64,000 nt of DNA, from positions 1,644,001 through 1,708,000 of the forward strand of contig JARFJB010000896.1 in NCBI GenBank assembly GCA_036346205.1, written 5' to 3'. The position numbers were made by a program, and so were the translations under genes. The notes below the pieces were generated by a model, which saw only the letters and a list, made by a program, of their open reading frames with translations, was not told the DNA's origin and did no database searches. Shown piece after piece: positions 34,378-45,174 of this stretch. The stretch's first letter is position 1. Every line of letters starts with the position of its first letter. The stretch is from Vesta saturnalis (taxonomy: Eukaryota > Arthropoda > Insecta > Coleoptera > Lampyridae).

Positions 34378-35376
34378 ATACACCTAAAAAATCTTCAGTT
34401 TGGTATAGATATGTAGATGACACATTTGTTATTTGGAGGCATGGAGAAAAAGCATTGCATGAGTTTTTGGTTTTTATAAATGGTATACATCCTAGTATTC
34501 AGTTTACCATGGAAAAAGAAACTAATGGAGGTTTACCATTTCTTGACATATTAATATCTAAAAATAATAATTTCCTATCATTTAAGGTTTACAGAAAGCC
34601 GACATACACTGGTAGATACCTTCATAAATTATCCAACCACCATTCACGTCAAAAAATTGGTGTAATTAAATCTTTAGTGGATTGAGCAAAACGAATTTGT
34701 GACCCTGAATGTTTGAAGGAGGATTATAAATATTTAACAAAATCCTTACAAGATAATGGACATTCACTTACAGATATTAATAATGTTATTACACCTTCTA
34801 GGCGTAACCTTATAGAAAAACCAGTTCTTAATGTTGGTACTGCTTGTCTTCCTTTTATAGCTAATGTTACAAATAGAATAGAAAAAATCCTAATTAAATA
34901 TGGCATTAGGACTACTTTTAAACCTACAAGAAAAATTAAAGAATATTTAAGATCACCTAAAAATGTGTCAAACCCTTTATCATCTTCCAGAGTGTATAAG
35001 TTATCTTGTTCATGTGGAAAAGTATACATCGGAACCACAAAACGTAGCTTTGATACAAGACGTAAAGAACAGACTAGGTGAATCAGAGGGGTCTGCTGTG
35101 GCTGACCATGCCCTGAATAATCTAAATCATGACATTCAATTTGACAATATGGAAATATTGTCAAGACAAACTTATTATTATGTTCGTTTACAACGTGACG
35201 CTATTGAAATATATAAACACCCTAATAATTTTAATAGACAAGAAGAAAATCTCCGTTTAAATAGGTTTTGGCATCTTATAATTAAAAAAAAAATCATAGT
35301 GATACGTCTTAATTTTGATTTTAATTTTAACTTTTGGTATGTCTGGGATTTTTGCTGTGTTTTTCCTAGACCTTGA
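34332..35376 (+). pseudogene. Penelope reverse transcriptase (C-terminal part) and GIY-YIG endonuclease
   Basis: VWYRYVDDTFVIW at about 34,400-34,440 carries the catalytic YVDD of Penelope reverse transcriptase. GGLPFLDILI and KVYRKPTYTGRYLH thumb-side motifs follow. A stop at 34,683-34,685 interrupts the frame. The next stretch (from 34,713) ends in YKLSCSCGKVYIGTTKRSFD, the GIY-YIG nuclease core with its CxC and YIG motifs. After a frameshift near 35,060 comes the nuclease tail, HALNNLNHD and ILSRQTYYYVRLQRDAIEI. In the family the nuclease cuts target DNA to prime reverse transcription. The copy is dead: one stop, one frameshift and the missing 5' half. Confidence 0.9.
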
Positions 35377-35556
35377 AGCAAATGCTTTACCAATTATATG
35401 TTAAATTACCACAGCACTATAATTTAACATAAGTAGTTGAAATTAAATTAAAATTAAAAATTACAAAAAAGTTTTGCATTATGCTTTTCATTGTTAATAA
35501 CACTTGCACTTAATGATAAAGATATATCTTTGTTAGATTTAACTGGATTATTTTAT

Positions 35557-36003
35557 TTGATGTGATGTTTAAATTTGTGAATGCTTCTATCATTTTAAAA
35601 TTGAAGTTTTTTTACAACTTTACACTTACATCATAACTTGATTAAATTTTGTTAAATGTGTTTTTTGGCTGACAAATTTCATTGTTAGCTTTCGCCGTAG
35701 AGAGTGTTCTGACTCGTCATCTTTAAGGCAGTTTAACAATATTTAATTTTTAATGACCTAGTTATTCTTTACTAAAATTTAATCTTATAGTTGGCTTTAT
35801 ACGTTTCTCAAACTGTTATATTAATAGCAGGCTGATGTTTATGTTTTAATTTTTCAATTTTGACAAAATTGTTTACAACATCTTTAACAATTTTTAATAA
35901 ATATTACTGCTGACGAAGATAATTGTAAGTGTTATCGAAACGTTTCGATTCTATAATTTAAAATACACCATTAAAAAAAACCAAAAAAGATAAGTATTTT
36001 ATT
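35557..36003. repeat. Penelope terminal repeat, right
   Basis: Inverted partner of 33,957-34,377. The tip sequence also forms the hairpin at 17,961-18,202. Confidence 0.8.
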
Positions 36004-36189
36004 ATGTGTGATAATGGTGAAAGTTTACATTTTCAGATCGAGAAGTAGTATTTACTGAATCCATATTTCGTATAATACAACAATAGCAAGACAAAAATTG
36101 TAAAAAAGGAAATAATAATGAGTTCAGGTAAATATAACATCGCTAAATTACATATCTAGAGTGGTTAAAATTTACCACAGATATAACCC

Positions 36190-36440
36190 AACATTTTTCA
36201 AGTATCACATGAATGATTAGCAACACTTGTAAAAAAGTGTTCAGTTATATACAACACCATAGAGTTCAACTGGTTATTCACTTTAATTTTGAAAGTCCTG
36301 TAGGTAGTTGCTGATTTTATATCTTCGGGTAAAATATTGTAAAATCTGTAAGTACGAATCATTACAAGAACTATTTTTTGAAATTTGTAAACGAAATTCA
36401 TTTTTCTTGCGGGTGTTATAAAAATGATAATCCGAATTTA
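36190..36440 (-). pseudogene. LINE ORF2 C-terminal fragment
   Basis: The minus-strand readings HFYNTRKKNEFRLQISK and, one frame over, IRTYRFYNILPEDIKSATTY match the conserved tail of many non-LTR ORF2 proteins (HSYNTR...FYNSLP-IK). It is short, frameshifted and of unresolved clade. Confidence 0.5.
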
Positions 36441-36574
36441 GTGCAAACAGTGATTTATTTTTGAAGACAAAATATAGACATTCTAGTATATACCGGATGT
36501 CAACGGGACCATGTATCAGGCCCTCATTTTTTTATGTTTAATAATATTTTATTGAAATTTGAAGCATGTATGTA

Positions 36575-37466
36575 AGAAAGGCCTGTGGAATATTTGACTA
36601 AATCAAACTTTTAATATCACTTCCGGTTCGACCGGAAGTGTCTTTGATTTTCTTATTTCAGGTAGCACCCTGTATATTTTTTTCCATATTATGATTTGTC
36701 TTGACGTTCTGATTACAACGATGTATGATCCATGTTTGATTTCAAAATGGCGGTATATGGGCCATTTTAGCATTTTCTAAAAGTTGGCAATGAAAAATCA
36801 ACGAATCTACAAAAAAAAAAAAAAATTTTAATCGTGAAAACGTAAGAATGAATTATCATTGACTTGACAATGAACATACCCAATCATTTATTATGTTTTT
36901 AAAGTTATGTTAAATTCCAATAATCTTTTTTCGTGTTTTTCTTAATAGAACAAGCCCTATTTCCTACGTTTAAATAGGGACCCATATTTTTTCTTAAATA
37001 AGATTACTACTTATTCTTCAATGTTATGAAAAAATAAATTTAAATTTTTTCATTTGTGGATATGTTGTAAGGATTTATTGTAAGAATCTCACCACGTTTG
37101 TATAAACTTTCCATAAAATATTAAAATTAAGAGTAGGCTTTGGAAATAACGTACCTATAAATGAAAGACAACACAATGAGATATCAATTAACAACGATTT
37201 AATCTGTAAATAAAATACTCTACAAGGGAATATTTCACAAGTTATTTTTCGAAATTACAAACATAAAGTACTAGATATGTTTTTCCTCTGAAAAATTGTC
37301 ATATCATTCAGCATTACACCATCCACGTTGAATTTCAAAAAGTCGTTAATGACAATACATGGATTTACAGTAAATTAAAAAATAGAAAAATACAAAATTG
37401 TTTTAAACTAAACCATATTTCTAACATTTAATTATAATTGAATTACATAAATTTTATTATAACAAA
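36575..37466. repeat. Mariner long terminal inverted repeat, left
   Basis: About 890 bp. Contains CACTTCCGGTTCGACCGGAAGTG (36,630-36,652), itself palindromic, and TAGCACCCTGTATATTTTTT. It pairs with the right repeat out to the transposase stop codon. A block of about 126 bp near 37,280-37,410 is absent from the right copy. Confidence 0.8.
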
Positions 37467-37812
37467 CGTTCAATGTGTTCAATGTGTAAATTGTAAATAA
37501 AATGCGGTACAAAAAATATTTAGTAACACACGTGTTGCCTTTGAAAATGAAAAATGATACTCCTATAAATTTTTCGTTTGACTATCGTAATTGAAAATAC
37601 GTAAATAAAACAGGGTGAAATCGTAGTTACCTTTGGAAACAATTGAAATGCGTAATTTAAGTGAGTTCATAGTAAATGATATAATAGAAGTGTATTTCGA
37701 ATTTTTTATGTTTGCGGTAGTTGGTGTTACTTTTTCATGTTTTAAACTTTTGTCATTCGTACTTTGCAATCCTAATTTATAAAAGCTGTATACGCAGAAT
37801 GAAAAAGTTGAC

Positions 37813-38097
37813 ATGATATTAATTTTTGGCGAATGTCGCAAGAATTCCAGAGCTGCTGCTGCACTTGATATTGAGCGTTATCCAGATAGAATACATCCAT
37901 CTCAAAATTATTTTATAAGATTGGAAGCACATTTGAAGAACATAAATATACAAGTGGATGTTGAACAAGAATCGTTTATTGTTAATGAAGTCACTGAAAT
38001 AAAAGTTCTAGCTCTTGTAAAATTTGATAAAACTGTCTCGCTTAGACAAATCGTCCAAGAACTACACAAATCAGTCACGAATCTGCAAGAAAAATAA
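37813..38097 (+). pseudogene. Mariner-type transposase, N-terminal helix-turn-helix part
   Basis: MILIFGECRKNSRAAAALDI then ERYPDRIHPSQNYFIRL matches the arthropod helix-turn-helix family known as DUF4817, found at the start of some Tc1/mariner-type transposases. A second helical stretch follows (TVSLRQIVQEL). This part binds terminal repeats in related enzymes. The frame is open from ATG 37,813 to 38,097, then the piggyBac insertion at 38,121 separates it from the catalytic domain. The piggyBac sits in the linker just downstream of the stop, which itself arises in decayed sequence. Confidence 0.75.
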
Positions 38098-38124
38098 AAA
38101 AAAATACCACTACAAATCATTTAA

Positions 38125-40362
38125 CCCTTATAATACCAAGCTTTTTTTCTTACGTGCGATACCAAGCGGGGTGCATTTGCACCCCATGAATTTTTTACAT
38201 ATTCTGAGACAATTTAATATTTTGCTGCACAATTTTACTCACTTGGGTTCTTATTGACTAAAAAAATCTATAAGCAGTTAACTGTAACTTTTATTCAAAT
38301 TCATATTCAACATCTATAAACAATGTGCAATTATTTTTTATTTTTGCAACTTATGCACAATGTTTGCTTTTGAGAATGTTCTAGGCATACAAACTGATTA
38401 CAATCTACACAACACTGTCTTGACTTCCTGTCATTGACTCTTATACAAAGATAACATCGGCCCTGACTTGGTCGTGGTTGGTCTTGTGGGATCTTTCTTT
38501 TCAATTTCTGGGAGAACCTTCACCATGCATTCCTTTATGTTCGCCTTCAAACCATTATTATTTTTGTAACGAATCACTATGTTGTCTTTGGATAAATCTT
38601 TGCCTAATTGAAGGAGAAACCTTCTTCTTGCATCTAAATGGCCCTTTTCATAATCGGGATTAGCCATCATCCATATTTAGAATAAATTTATTGCGGCAAT
38701 ATCAATCATATGATAAAACATTGCCATAGGCCACCTAGTAGTCTTTCTTTGCGTGGTGTACTTTTGTACCATTTGGTCTGTTGCATCTACCGCACCTTTA
38801 GTACCGTTGTAATGTAAGATCATGTCTGGTTTGTAGTCTACATCTTCACCATTGACTTTGTCATCTTCATGTTCGTTGGAAAGCAATATGACTGCGCGGC
38901 TTATTTTTTTGGCACGTATGAAACGAAAGTGCAGTTCTTTTTGAAAGCGAACATACAAGAAAGTAGTGGCTTTATTGGAGATGGCAATAGTTCTCTCGGT
39001 ATAAATGTTTTATTTTCACGTAGCGTTCCACAGAGTGTCAACTTTTTTTCCCAGAGTTTATTCGCCAGCTTGACCTGTAAAAAAATTATCGGTTGTTATA
39101 CCGTATCGTGTACCTAAATGGTCAATAAGATCAAGAACTACTCGTTCGCCTTGGTTTTTTTCTGGTTTATTGCTTACTTTTCCTAAAAAACAGATAAGAG
39201 TTAGCTACATGACGCAGAATATGACACAAAAATTACCTAAATACACCTGCATGTTCACAGTATAGTTACAACTACAGTCCGCTAGAGCCCAAATCTTAAT
39301 GCCGTACTTTGCCGGTTTACTTTTCATATATACGCGGAATGGTGCCTTACCTCGGAATGGTACTAGTTATTCATCAACACACAAATGATGACTTGGGTTG
39401 AGTACAAGTTTACAGTTTGAGACAAGTTTTTCAAAAATATCCCTTACAGGTGCCAATTTATCAGTAAGTCTTCTCTCTTCCCTTGTCTCAAAATTATCAA
39501 AGCACAAGAATTTTGTTAGGAAGCTGTATCTATTTCTAGAATTGCGGGAATAATGGGCCGACAGTAAGCAGGATCGCTAGTGAAAAGCATTTCAATGGGT
39601 TCACTACTACCGTGCAATGCCCCCATCGTTATCAATAACCCTATATAAGCTTCTATTTCTGTTGTATTCGTGGTTGCATATCTCTTGATGCGGTTGGGAT
39701 TCTCAGCATTCCACTCATCAAAGAATTGTTTAGCTTTATGGTTAGTTTCCCTCGCAATAATTTCGAGTATATCTGGAGTAAAAAGTAAAAAAAATGATTC
39801 TTTTATGCTGGATATTGCAGAATTTGGACTTGGAGTAACGGTAAGTATGTTTGCTTTTGAGCGTCTTGAAATCCTACTTACTGGTAACTTAGACCAATTC
39901 GTATCATCTTTATCATTTGCACAAATTACATCATCAACTTCTTATTCATCAGATGCGTGATCCCTATCTTCTATATCACTTGCCTCGCTCTCTTCTATCA
40001 TCATGTCGTATTCTGGATCGTCCACTTCAAGTAACATTAACATTTCTGCTTCGGTGAGATTGTTCTCATCGGGAAAACGTAACGCACTCATTTTCAACAC
40101 GAATTTACACTAACTGTGAAGTTCAATGCTAAGCCTATGCGGTCTAGGACAGTAATGGCGTACAATGTTAGTGTTGTCAAGTAATATTCAACAGCTGGCG
40201 CATAATAGAACCTATTCATAATACGCATACGCAAATTTGTAAAGCGTCCTATACCAAGCGGGGTGCAGGTGCACCCCAGAGTGTAATATCTCAAATAACA
40301 CCAAAAGTCACAAATTTTTTTTTCAAAGCTGTGACCGAAATACTGACTTGGTATTATAAGGG
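38125..40362 (-). mobile_element. piggyBac element with TTAA duplication
   Basis: The ends CCCTTATAATACCAAG (left) and CTTGGTATTATAAGGG (right) are exact inverted repeats of 16 bp, directly flanked by TTAA (38,121-38,124 and 40,363-40,366). Just inside each end lies a palindrome, GCGGGGTGCATTTGCACCCC on the left and GCGGGGTGCAGGTGCACCCC on the right. The 2,238-bp element holds one transposase gene on the minus strand. It inserted into the mariner element between its helix-turn-helix and catalytic parts. Confidence 0.95.
38350..40091 (-). pseudogene. piggyBac transposase (DDE_Tnp_1_7)
   Basis: The start ATG 40,091 gives an acidic N-terminus (EAEMLMLLEVDDPEYDMMIE). The catalytic regions CVDE (about 39,370), ITTDNFF (about 39,095) and GAVDATDQM (about 38,780) match the D-D-D triad of piggyBac. 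The KYTTQRKTTRWPMAMFYHMI block follows. The C-terminal Cys-rich finger (CYLC...CCVDC...CLEHS...C) runs to about 38,350. In-frame stops appear near 39,947, at the residue after CVDE (normally Gln), and at 38,677-38,679. The reading is otherwise largely collinear, so decay is recent and mainly by point mutation. Confidence 0.9.
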
Positions 40363-40366
40363 TTAA

Positions 40367-40833
40367 GTACAAATTAAACCAACTATGTGAAAATGATTTT
40401 GAAAGATTACGCTTTTGTAATTTTGTTGTAGATAGTATAAGGAATAACAACAATTTTCCTCGAAATATTTTATTTTCTGATGAGATTTACAAATGCAGGT
40501 TTATTCAACCGACAAAATACAAGATACTGGACTCAACAAAATCACAATCATTTTTTGAAGGAAATCCGCAAATTAAATTTGGATTCAATGTTTGGCTGGG
40601 GATGGTAAATAATATACTATTACCTCCTATAATTTTTGACAGTCCATTAACTTCCGAACGTTACCTTAATGTTTTGGAAAACCCCATTTGACTTTTATAA
40701 ATAATTTTCCCGCGGAAGAAATAAATATCTAATATTTACAACAAGATGGTGCCCTAGCTCATAATTCTATTTTCTAAGTTAGAAACTGTTTAAATGAGAC
40801 GTTCCAAAATCATTGGATTGGCACAAATGGACC
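40367..40833 (+). pseudogene. Mariner-type transposase, first catalytic part
   Basis: Between the piggyBac and Polinton insertions the plus strand reads ILFSDEIYKCRF (first catalytic Asp, about 40,476), FGFNVWLGM and, after frame changes, QQDGALAHNS (second catalytic Asp, 40,744-40,746). It then reads WIGTNGPL up to the Polinton insertion point. These are the standard DDE/D landmarks of the superfamily. One stop codon lies between HNSIF and VRNCL. Confidence 0.8.
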
Positions 40834-40839
40834 ATTAAG

Positions 40840-41193
40840 AGTAGAAGAGGGGCACCTTAACCGCCATCTTGGATTTTGACGTCACAAGGATGTCCCACCT
40901 GGGAGACCATATTTTCCACCCTTTTTTTTTATGGTTTATTTTCGCACGCCTTTTTCATCTCTAATTAATTTTGTTTATACTCGCTCACGTGTAGGACGCG
41001 TTTCTTCACCCTTATTTTTTATGGTTTCTTTTCGAGGGTAAACCCTTGATGGAATTTTCAACCCTAATTAGAGTCTTTTTGACAGCAATTTTTTGTACTT
41101 GCTCACGTGAGGAGCAGATGTAGGGGTTGGTCTTGGACTTGGGGTTGGTCTTGGAGCTGGGGTTAGGTCTTGGACCTGGAGTTGGTCTTAGGG
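40840..41193. repeat. Polinton terminal inverted repeat, left
   Basis: Pairs with 49,271-49,727. Outer part: ACCTTAACCGCCATCTTGGA, GACGTCACAAGGATG, CTCACGTG motifs. Inner part: a GGTCTTGGACTTGGGGTT minisatellite of about five units. Confidence 0.9.
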
Positions 41194-42500
41194 TTATTTT
41201 TGATGGTCATCTTTAACCATAATTAAGGTCCTTTTGGTTGTATTAAGAGTAATACTCCTGGAGGTTAGGCAAACGCACACGCATACAACGTTGGAAATTG
41301 CATAATTACCCTAATAAGATATTATTATTAAAATTATCGGTCCTATTGTTTAAATAGTCATATGCTATTGGGTACGTTCGGATGATCTTTTACCTATACG
41401 AGAAATTTATTTATACATTGTATTTCTCATAAGGAGGTACTTGTAAGGCAGTACTTGTGTTAGGGACTGATCATGCGTGGGGGAATTTGAATGACAATAA
41501 AATTTAATTATAGAACACTTATTTTTATTGTAAATGTCATAATTAAAAAAATCCTCAGTGAGTTATAAAAAAAATTACCAACATTCAGGTTATTCTCTAA
41601 TGAAACAACAGTTATCACAATATTGTTTTCTAAAAACGAATATTAAAAACTGATTGCTTTACCTGCACTGATTGCATTGAAATATGTTTCATGTCCATCC
41701 GTTCGTTAAATTGTTGTATATTGTATATCTTAATATTTTTTTAAAGAAACTTGTTGTTACGTATAGATTAGATGCGTTTTATAGCTGTAATTAAAAATCT
41801 GTACAAATAAATAAATAAGAGGTTAACAGCATACTTACCAGCTCTGTATTGAAAGAGCATTTTTGAGGGACTGATTCACGAGTGATACCCGTTTTCTGTT
41901 ACTCGTCTAATCAAACTAAAAACAACTTTCTATGTTTTTATGTTTTATGAATAGTTGATGTAAAAACTAGCTATTGATTTCCCATAATTAATTTTTAGAG
42001 TGTAAATATACAAACAACCTCATTATCTTTATCACACTTACTGCAACTCGTATTTACCTTTCTCTTAAAATAATTAATAACAAAGCGGTTTGAACAAAAT
42101 GCTACACATACACATGCAAAATTGTTTTTATAAAAAACCTCATTAAATGCTTGGAAAGTAATAATTGCATGTTTCAAATTCCACAACAATATGTAGCCAG
42201 AAACCACTGTTCATCTTTACTTTTAGCTAATTACTGTCCAATTATATAATCCTGTTAAATTTCATAATCTAAAAAATTGATTACCAATATCGAATGGTTA
42301 ACATAATTTCTTTTAAAAAACACTAAATCATAAATTTTATAACACGATTTTTAAAAAACACACATGTTGAATTAAAAAAGAAAGAAAAAACAGTAGGTAT
42401 TACGCAATTCTTAATTAATAAAGTAAGGTACTAAAAATATCTTTATTTATCAGAATAGAATGGTTGGGTAACAGGCGTTAAACAATAATTTGATTATTTC
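41194..42500. other. Polinton non-coding flank on the protease side
   Basis: No coding region. 41,600-42,490 matches 2,256-3,180 directly and 6,361-7,043 in reverse, so three copies of this flank exist in the window. A decayed unit of the 115-150 bp satellite lies at 41,330-41,475. Polymerase B is expected between here and the protease but is missing. Confidence 0.75.
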
Positions 42501-42501
42501 T

Positions 42502-42762
42502 TCATTTCTTCTCTAGGAAACGTAAATGATATCCTTGCGGTGCTCGTCCAAAGGAATCAAAATATTCCCCATTACCATTCTCGTCAATGTAGATAACGGT
42601 CCAATGCCGACCTGGTTTGTTTGCAGGATCCGTGTTTACGATAATTGCACGCGGTCTAGGTGCGTGTCTCGGTAGTTGATTAGAAGCACATACAAGCCGA
42701 AACACATTCTTATTGTGACTGGGGATCGATTTCAAGCATCTCAACACTTGTACCGCATACAT
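42502..42762 (-). pseudogene. PRO: Polinton adenain-like cysteine protease, N-terminal half
   Basis: The readings FRLVCASNQLPRHAPRPRAI, NTDPANKPGRHWTVIYIDEN and EYFDSFGRAPQGYHLRFLE show the adenovirus/Polinton maturation-protease pattern. The catalytic His sits in GRHW and the acidic partner in EYFDSFG. The family is about twice this length. The second half, with the catalytic Cys and the Gln of the oxyanion hole, is gone. The start is uncertain: the first Met in frame that fits is at 42,762, and the frame overlaps the end of the upstream gene. In related elements the enzyme processes capsid precursors; this copy cannot. Confidence 0.85.
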
Positions 42763-43231
42763 CTTTGGAATTGGTATGCGTCCAGTCTTGCAGTAGTAAG
42801 GCGGTTTCCAGTGCACATATAGGCTCAGTGATGTTATGGTTTAAACAGCTATATGCTTTTGCTTCCTTTTTCAACTGTTTAATCGATGGGCAACCAGTCT
42901 CCTCCAGGTTTACTATTGGTTTGTTAAGAAACCTCAAAAACTGTGGTTTTTCACTGCCCTTAACGTGAATTTTGTTAAATGGGCGCAACACTCATCAACT
43001 CTCCTCACAAAAATTTTTGTAATGTACATGACCTGACCACCATTTCAGTTCATGACAATTATCCTCCATAAATTTTATCTGTCGTGACATGGATCCTGAT
43101 ATAAAGTAACCTCGAGGTGGTTTTATCAGCATCAACGATAAACGACCATGATCTGCAACCACGGCAATTTCTTTCGGTATGAATTGGTTGTTAACACCAC
43201 TAAACCCTTGTACGTCCAAGTATGCTTCCAT
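42710..43231 (-). pseudogene. Polinton-associated KELA-type protein of unknown function
   Basis: Begins MEAYLDVQGFSG, followed by FIPKEIAVV, then PPRGYFI, MEDNCHELKWWSGHV, a one-base frameshift near 42,998 with two stops, and KIHVKGSEKPQFLRFL, INLEETGCPS-like (VNLEETGCPSIKQL) and CALETALLLQDW. I know this pattern from uncharacterised arthropod proteins linked to Mavericks. The DVQGF and KE-A start resembles the first strand of an RNase H-like exonuclease fold, but that is only a resemblance. The gene follows the major capsid gene and overlaps the protease frame at its end. Confidence 0.6.
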
Positions 43232-43283
43232 CTTCTTTCGGCTGCTGCTGTACACTGAAGCTTGCAGGTTAGAGCTACCACTT

Positions 43284-45130
43284 TTAACAGCTAAAATCCA
43301 CAACGACGTTTCGATGTTTATCGATCTCGATCACGTTATCGAATTCTGCATACACCAAACAGTTAACGGTTATGGTGAGCGTTTCTTCAAATCAGACTTC
43401 CAGCCGAAGGGAGCCGTTTCTAACTAAATTCCAGTGCGTACTAGCGTTTGCAGACAAGTCAGGTGTTAGGTCAAAGGCCATTAAACAGTAGCCGTTGGGG
43501 TAATCACTTCTGGATATATCGTTACCTTCATTCAAAAAATGAATACCCGTACCAGAGAATAAGGCGTGTTACGCTCTTACATATAAACCATTAGCTGTAA
43601 AGTCTGATTGTAAGGCCTTCGATGGACTTTGTTGTCTGTCAATGTATAACGACACGTAGTTAATATTGCAGTGATGAAAATTGAACGGGTTTGAGGGGTA
43701 ATCACCGTTGAAGGTTTTATTTGCTACAAACCCTACGATGCATCGTTTAGGTAACTGACCCAGGAAAACATTATCCAATGATTTTCGCTGTATGCCTGCA
43801 GGTATAGTTAACACTTTTACGTCGGTACTTGTAACAGGGTATTTTGCGGCAGTTGTTTCTAAAGCTTTAGCGTGCGCCATTAGAATAGTTGGATTGATCC
43901 GCATACGTTTCACCAGTAAACTAGCGTCTATTATTCGCGTCTTGTAATTTGAAGCGAGCGCCGCCATTAGGCTGAAGGTATCTCTTGATCGTACAAATTT
44001 AGCCTTTAACTCAACACCACTTATGAGAAACTTTTCTTGGTTAAACAAATCCGAGTGCATATTACCAATCATCTCTATCTGTTTCCCGGTAGCCACAAGT
44101 GCTTGACGTTTTGAGAAACCGTTATTTGCGTTTCCCAGTGTATTCACCTGTCCAGCTGTATCATTGTGCCATAAGGTACGGAGTGATCAACCTCAAGTGT
44201 ATACCACGTGATCAAAATATTTAAGTTTAAGATAGGTTGGTAAGAAGTTGCATTGCTCTAGCTACTCTAGAGCATGGTTCGAGTAAAAACTACGATCAGT
44301 TTCAAATCTGTATGAAGTTCATTAACTTATACACATTACAAAATATTATCTTAATTTAAATAAAGACTATTTTGTATTTGATTAGACTGCATCCCTATAA
44401 AATACAACAAGATAAATAAAATATTATTTAATGGTTGGATTAAATAATTACAAAATAATGAATCTTAAGTATTTAAATGTTATAATTTCATTATAATTAA
44501 ATAAAATTTACAGTACATGTAAATGTAAATTCGATATCACAATTTGAAATTCAGAATATATAATTTGTATTGATATAGACAGTTTGTAAATAACTCAAGA
44601 AAATACAAAAGTGAAAAACGAAGGTATAATACGACATAAACTGACATAAACTAAAACGACTAAAATCCAAAGCAGCCAACTGCAAAACACAACAATATTA
44701 ACAATTAGGGATTTTTATCATACCACTACAGTACACTTGAGATTGATCACGTTGTACATCCTAGATGTGAACTCTTGGCCTCCTTTCCATAATTTAGCAG
44801 CGTTTCGATATATGAACGGTAGGCGTAGGTGTTGTTTGGTTGTGACACCATCTTCTGATTTAAGTAAACCTCCACCTGTGAGAAAAGCGAATGCATCCAA
44901 TTGTTTACCGGTGCTACAACATCAGCGTCTGTAAGTGCTGTATCATCTTGTTTTAGTACTTTAGCTGTGACGTACAACATGGTCTGGCTTAAATCTATGT
45001 AATCGTTTACATTTCCGGGGACTACAAATTCTATTGGGGCGTCATCACTCAGAGCTGATAAGGGCTTGTAAAATATCCATTCACCACTCTCGTTACTTGT
45101 CTGCGTCGACGGTAAAGCGAACAAATCCAA
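43284..45130 (-). pseudogene. MCP: Polinton major capsid protein (double jelly-roll), interrupted
   Basis: The N-terminal part 45,130-44,758 contains YDLSQTMLYV-like strands (NDYIDLSQTMLYVTAKVL), WMHSLFSQVEVYLN and YAYRSYIETLLNYG, the hallmark of the first jelly-roll in Polinton and adintovirus capsid proteins. After a 574-bp insertion (44,180-44,753) the central part resumes in the same frame with IGNMHSDLFNQEKFLISGVE and RSRDTFSLMAA, and runs to a frame break at 43,569. The C-terminal part, ending near VYAEFDNVIEID, lies in another frame to a stop at 43,284-43,286. The family forms the hexon-like shell. Damage is limited to the insertion plus about one frameshift. Confidence 0.9.
44180..44753. 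mobile_element. 574-bp inverted-repeat element inside the capsid gene
   Basis: The termini are GGAGTGATCAACCTCAAGTG on the left and AACGTGATCAATCTCAAGTG (reverse complement) on the right, 16 of 20 matching. GTAC is present once on each side (44,176-44,179; 44,754-44,757) as a 4-bp target duplication. The interior is AT-rich and non-coding. The capsid reading frame is collinear on the two sides with one duplication removed, which fixes the borders. A 4-bp duplication excludes typical hAT, piggyBac and mariner. The superfamily is not identified. Confidence 0.85.
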
Positions 45131-45174
45131 TTCGGATTTGACGCATTCACACGATTAGGCATGTAGAAAAGCCA

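Larger units (their letters stand above)
33957..36003 (+). mobile_element. Penelope-like element with inverted terminal repeats
   Basis: Inverted repeats of about 420-445 bp (33,957-34,377 and 35,557-36,003) flank a partial reverse transcriptase plus GIY-YIG endonuclease. The repeats share AATACTTATC at the tips and TTTCGATAACAC inside. They also share CATTTTAAAATTG at the inner edge, which overlaps the start of the open frame. Inverted arrangement of Penelope pseudo-LTRs is known for the group. The amino-terminal half of the polymerase is absent, so the element is a 5'-truncated copy. Confidence 0.8.

Noticed and set aside
34724..35164. 146-residue minus-strand open frame
   Set aside because: Antisense shadow of the Penelope polymerase/GIY-YIG region.
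39670..39960. 96-residue plus-strand open frame
   Set aside because: Antisense to the N-terminal part of the piggyBac transposase.
40837..40842. AAGAGT as Polinton target duplication, assuming the element starts at AGAAGAGG (40,843)
   Set aside because: The right flank does not match. Starting the element at AGTAGAAG (40,840) gives a perfect ATTAAG duplication and restores collinearity of the mariner flanks.
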